NCBI GenBank assembly: GCA_030612785.1
Contig: JAUWNF010000235.1
Location: forward strand, 1 to 5,896
DNA from: Phycisphaerales bacterium
GTDB lineage: Bacteria; Planctomycetota; Phycisphaerae; UBA1845
Reading direction: 5' to 3'
Length of the DNA stretch: 5,896 bases
The notes beneath the pieces were generated by a model. The model worked only from the letters and a program-made list of their open reading frames with translations. It ran no database searches and was not told the DNA's origin. Made by a program: the position numbers and the translations under genes. Numbering within the stretch: position 1 is the first letter of the stretch; each line of letters starts with the position of its first letter. This document shows positions 3,987 to 5,896 of the stretch, in pieces.

Positions 3987-5896
3987 ATGAAACGATCCAT
4001 CTGGTCCTCTGTTGTATTGGCCGCAGCGCTGCAAAGTGCTACGGTCATCGGCTCCCCCGCATTTGAAAGGGCTGTCGATTTAGTCTGTGGCGTCGCCCCT
4101 TGTGGGCGGCGCACCCTTGTTTTTCGTCACCCACAAGGGGTGACGCTACATTGGGGATCGCCACGGACGATCAAATCGACAGCATCTGAAAGGGTGGGCC
4201 ACCCCGTCAAACCGCCCCCGGGGAATCCAACTATGGCGGACATCATCATTGTCAACGGAAACGTGTGGACCGGGGTGCCCGGCGCCGGCCCCGCGCGTGC
4301 CCTGGCGATTGCCGGCGGGCGGATCATCAGGGTTGGCACTGACGAGCAGATCCGCGGCGCCGCCGGACCGAAAACGGCAACCGTCGACGCCCGTGGTCGT
4401 TTGGTGGTCCCGGGCCTGACCGACGCGCACATCCATCTGATCGGCGGCGGGCTGCACCTATCGCGGCTGAACCTGCGCGATGCGAAAGACCGGGCCGACT
4501 TTATCCGCCGGGTGGCCCAGCGCGCCCAGACGGCGCAGCCGGGCGAATGGGTCCTCGGCGGACGGTGGAGCGTCGAGAGTTGGGCCGCCCCAGTCGCCCC
4601 CGTCAAGGAATGGGTCGACCCGGTCACCGGTGACCGACCGCTCTTTCTCTCGCGCATGGACGGGCACCAGGCGCTGGCCAATTCGGCGGCGTTGAAGCTG
4701 GCGGGGATTGACGCGAAAGGTCCGCCCGATCCTCAGGGCGGGGTCATCGAACGCGATCCGCAAACGGGTGAACCCACCGGCATTCTGAAAGACGACGCCA
4801 TGAACCTGGTGAGCGCGCACATTCCGCAACCCTCCGCGGAGCGGCGCTACGACGCACTGCGCGCGGCGACCGACTACCTTCACCGTTACGGCATCACCGG
4901 CGTTCACGACATGTCGGAGCCGGAGGACTTGCCGGTTTACGCTCGTGCCCGGGCGGAAGGAGGCCTCGGGCTCCGGGTGTACAGCTTCTTGATGGTGGAC
5001 AACTGGTCGAGGCACTACGCGACGCTGTCCAAGTACCCGCGCGACGACGCCTGGTTTCGCGTCGCCGGACTCAAGGGCTTCATGGACGGTTCACTGGGCA
5101 GTCGCACGGCGTTCATGCGCGCCCCGTACGCCGATGCCGCCCCGAGCGCGAAGTATCCGCGCGGGTTGCTGGTCGATCAGGCCGACCCGTTTGAGGAATT
5201 CCAAAGGCAGATCGTTCGGGCCGATGCCGCAGGTTTGCAGGTGGCGGTCCACGCCATCGGAGACCAGGCCAATCATCTATTGTTGAACGCCTACGCGGCG
5301 GCGATCGAAGCCAACCGCCGGCGGGACCGCCGCAATCGCGTCGAGCACGCCCAGCACTTACTGCCGGGCGACCTTGCACGGTTCGGTGAGTTGGGCGTGA
5401 TCGCCTCGATGCAGCCGCTGCACAAGGCCGACGACGGCCGGTACGCCGAAGAGGCCATCGGTGCCCAGCGCTGCAAGAGTTCCTACGCCTATCGTTCGCT
5501 GCTCGATACCGGGGCGAAGCTGGCCTTTGGCAGCGATTGGCCGGTGGTCAGCCCCAACCCGTTCGCGGGGATCGAGGCGGCCGTCACCGGTCGCACCCTG
5601 ACCGGCCGCCTCTTCGTTCCGGCGCAAAACATCACCGTCGAGGAGGCCCTCACGGCCTACACCGCCGGCGCCGCCTACGCCGCCTACCGCGAGCGCGAGT
5701 TAGGGACTCTGGAGGTAGGCAAGCTCGCCGACGTCGTGGTTTTGTCACAGGACGTGTTCGCGATCCCGCCCGAGAAAATCTCCGAGACTCGCGCAGACCT
5801 CACCATCGTGGGTGGACGCGTGACCTGGTCCGTGGATGAGCTTCGTCCCCCACCCCGATCGCCGGCCCCTGTGGCCGGCGAAACGGGATGGGGCAC
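3987..5896 (+). CDS. Secreted YtcJ-like metal-dependent amidohydrolase (Amidohydro_3), 3' end beyond window
   Basis: This is an amidohydrolase-superfamily enzyme, predicted to hydrolyse C-N bonds with a metal-activated water. The substrate is unknown. From ATG 3987 the 636 visible residues begin with a signal peptide (MKRSIWSSVVLAAAL..., candidate cleavage after SPA, residue 25). A 41-residue stretch supplied by an inserted element follows, then the enzyme from residue 83 (MADIIIVNGNVWTG). Expected ligands are present: His148/His150 in TDAHIHL, Lys363 in GLKGFMDGS, His422 in VAVHAIGD, His454 in VEHAQ and Asp517 in FGSDWPV. The strand IVNGNVWTG and the late GKLADVVVLSQD/LTIVGGRV form the small beta-sandwich domain typical of the family. 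I chose 3987 for its ribosome-binding site and signal peptide; ATG 4233 would give a cytosolic form starting at residue 83. The catalytic part is intact. The frame continues past the usual family end (about residue 612) into a Pro-rich tail over a palindrome, without a stop by 5896. The gene is divergent from the kinase. Confidence 0.9.
   Translation, partial: MKRSIWSSVVLAAALQSATVIGSPAFERAVDLVCGVAPCGRRTLVFRHPQGVTLHWGSPRTIKSTASERVGHPVKPPPGNPTMADIIIVNGNVWTGVPGAGPARALAIAGGRIIRVGTDEQIRGAAGPKTATVDARGRLVVPGLTDAHIHLIGGGLHLSRLNLRDAKDRADFIRRVAQRAQTAQPGEWVLGGRWSVESWAAPVAPVKEWVDPVTGDRPLFLSRMDGHQALANSAALKLAGIDAKGPPDPQGGVIERDPQTGEPTGILKDDAMNLVSAHIPQPSAERRYDALRAATDYLHRYGITGVHDMSEPEDLPVYARARAEGGLGLRVYSFLMVDNWSRHYATLSKYPRDDAWFRVAGLKGFMDGSLGSRTAFMRAPYADAAPSAKYPRGLLVDQADPFEEFQRQIVRADAAGLQVAVHAIGDQANHLLLNAYAAAIEANRRRDRRNRVEHAQHLLPGDLARFGELGVIASMQPLHKADDGRYAEEAIGAQRCKSSYAYRSLLDTGAKLAFGSDWPVVSPNPFAGIEAAVTGRTLTGRLFVPAQNITVEEALTAYTAGAAYAAYRERELGTLEVGKLADVVVLSQDVFAIPPEKISETRADLTIVGGRVTWSVDELRPPPRSPAPVAGETGWG
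4061..4070 (+). repeat. Left direct repeat (candidate target-site duplication)
   Basis: ATTTGAAAGG abuts the left terminal inverted repeat. It matches the right copy at 9 of 10 positions; the match extends to GCAT(T/C)TGAAAGGG (4059-4071 and 4182-4194) because flanking bases are shared with the element ends. It encodes the Phe-Glu-Arg after the predicted cleavage site. Confidence 0.6.
4071..4183. mobile_element. Small non-coding insertion element (MITE/REPIN-like) in frame within the hydrolase gene
   Basis: The element is bounded by perfect 11-bp inverted repeats, GCTGTCGATTT (4071-4081) and AAATCGACAGC (4173-4183). Directly outside lie 10-bp direct repeats differing at one base: ATTTGAAAGG (4061-4070) and ATCTGAAAGG (4184-4193). 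These look like a duplicated target. Inside are two inverted REP-like hairpins and a third small palindrome (GATCG 4156-4160, CGATC 4168-4172). It carries no gene, so it would depend on a transposase elsewhere. Element plus one direct repeat is 123 bp, or 41 codons, without stops in the host frame. The structure is read directly; mobility is inferred from one copy. Confidence 0.65.
4087..4149. repeat. Pair of inverted REP-like hairpins (REPIN-like doublet)
   Basis: The left unit (4087-4111, plus strand) is GTGG + CGTCGCCC + loop CTTGT + GGGCGGCG, with one T-G pair in the stem. The right unit (4125-4149, read on the minus strand) is GTAG + CGTCACCC + loop CTTGT + GGGTGACG with a perfect 8-bp stem. 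Heads, stem length and loop agree, and a 13-nt spacer separates the units. Including one more base on each side, the two 26-base arms agree at 22 positions, so the doublet can also fold as one long hairpin. A GTAG or GGAG head before a GC-rich hairpin is the hallmark of REP sequences linked to RAYT (TnpA-REP) transposases. No RAYT gene is in this window. Confidence 0.7.
4184..4193 (+). repeat. Right direct repeat (candidate target-site duplication)
   Basis: ATCTGAAAGG abuts the right terminal inverted repeat and differs from the left copy by one base (C for T). Removing the element and one copy joins the signal peptide (SPA) directly to Ser-Glu-Arg-Val in the same frame. Confidence 0.6.
4220..4235 (+). 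promoter_or_regulatory. Possible internal translation start (GGGGA and ATG 4233) of the hydrolase
   Basis: GGGGA (4220-4224) precedes ATG 4233 by 8 nt, in frame with the upstream start. Starting here would give the bare enzyme without signal peptide or element-coded residues. The site is weak, and I regard 3987 as the main start, but use of both cannot be excluded. Confidence 0.3.
5848..5893. repeat. Long GC-rich palindrome in the 3' end of the hydrolase frame
   Basis: A perfect 9-bp stem, TCGCCGGCC (5859-5867) with GGCCGGCGA (5873-5881), encloses the loop CCTGT. After a small A-rich internal bulge it continues with CCCG/CGGG (5854-5857 with 5884-5887) and, past one mismatch, CCCCA/TGGGG (5848-5852 with 5889-5893). 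In all 18 base pairs can form. It lies in the Pro-rich tail of the open frame, past the last conserved family motif. It could be a terminator stem or an inserted palindromic repeat; no T-run is visible before the window ends. Confidence 0.6.

Noticed and set aside
3771..4034. An 88-residue N-terminal extension of the kinase starting at ATG 4034
   Set aside because: The frame is open, but the extension is Cys-, Ser- and Gly-rich without domain features. It would place the signal peptide inside the protein, would start within the divergent gene's signal-peptide codons, and lies upstream of the candidate promoter.
4061..4193. The 123-bp spacing of the direct repeats as a simple tandem duplication
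   Set aside because: Only the 13-bp ends match; the sequence between is not duplicated, and perfect inverted repeats abut the direct repeats, which fits insertion better.
4127..5015. Long minus-strand frames opposite the hydrolase (4127-4681 and 4458-5015)
   Set aside because: They are GC-driven shadows on the strand opposite a well-conserved enzyme. Their translations are Arg- and Pro-rich with no recognisable motif.

Overview
The window holds three protein-coding genes in two divergent transcription units. Base composition is GC-rich and codons favour G or C in the third position. This fits a free-living Gram-negative bacterium with a large regulatory repertoire, such as a proteobacterium, planctomycete, acidobacterium or verrucomicrobium. 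I cannot place it more precisely. Two genes run off the window ends and no RNA gene, integrase or CRISPR array is visible.

Positions 1-3770, minus strand: a two-component operon. The promoter-proximal gene encodes a 1100-residue membrane-anchored histidine kinase with a signal peptide, a very short periplasmic stretch, one transmembrane helix, six consecutive PAS domains, a HisKA domain (phospho-acceptor His868) and a HATPase_c domain. Its last bases overlap the start of a FixJ/TodT-type response regulator (REC plus LuxR-type HTH), cut off by the window start. The pair resembles FixL/FixJ in layout, and the fifth PAS domain keeps a histidine where FixL has its haem ligand. The periplasmic stretch looks like the last strand of a Y_Y_Y domain, as in two-component kinases with periplasmic propellers, but without the propeller.

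Positions 3771-3986: the divergent intergenic region. It carries a plausible sigma70-type promoter for the kinase operon, an 8-bp tandem repeat overlapping its -10 box, and a Shine-Dalgarno sequence for the plus-strand gene.

Positions 3987-5896, plus strand: a YtcJ-like (Amidohydro_3) metal-dependent hydrolase, open to the window end. The obvious domain start is ATG 4233, but the same frame is open back to ATG 3987, which has a better ribosome-binding site and encodes a signal peptide. Between signal peptide and enzyme lies a compact element at 4071-4183. It has perfect 11-bp terminal inverted repeats, near-perfect 10-bp flanking direct repeats, and an inner pair of inverted REP-like hairpins with GTGG/GTAG heads. 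Element plus duplicated target is 123 bp (41 codons), so the reading frame survives. A second, larger palindrome lies in the 3' end of the same frame at 5848-5893.

The kinase and regulator form one signalling unit. A link to the divergent hydrolase is suggested only by position. The most unusual feature is the in-frame REPIN/MITE-like insertion at the signal-peptide junction.
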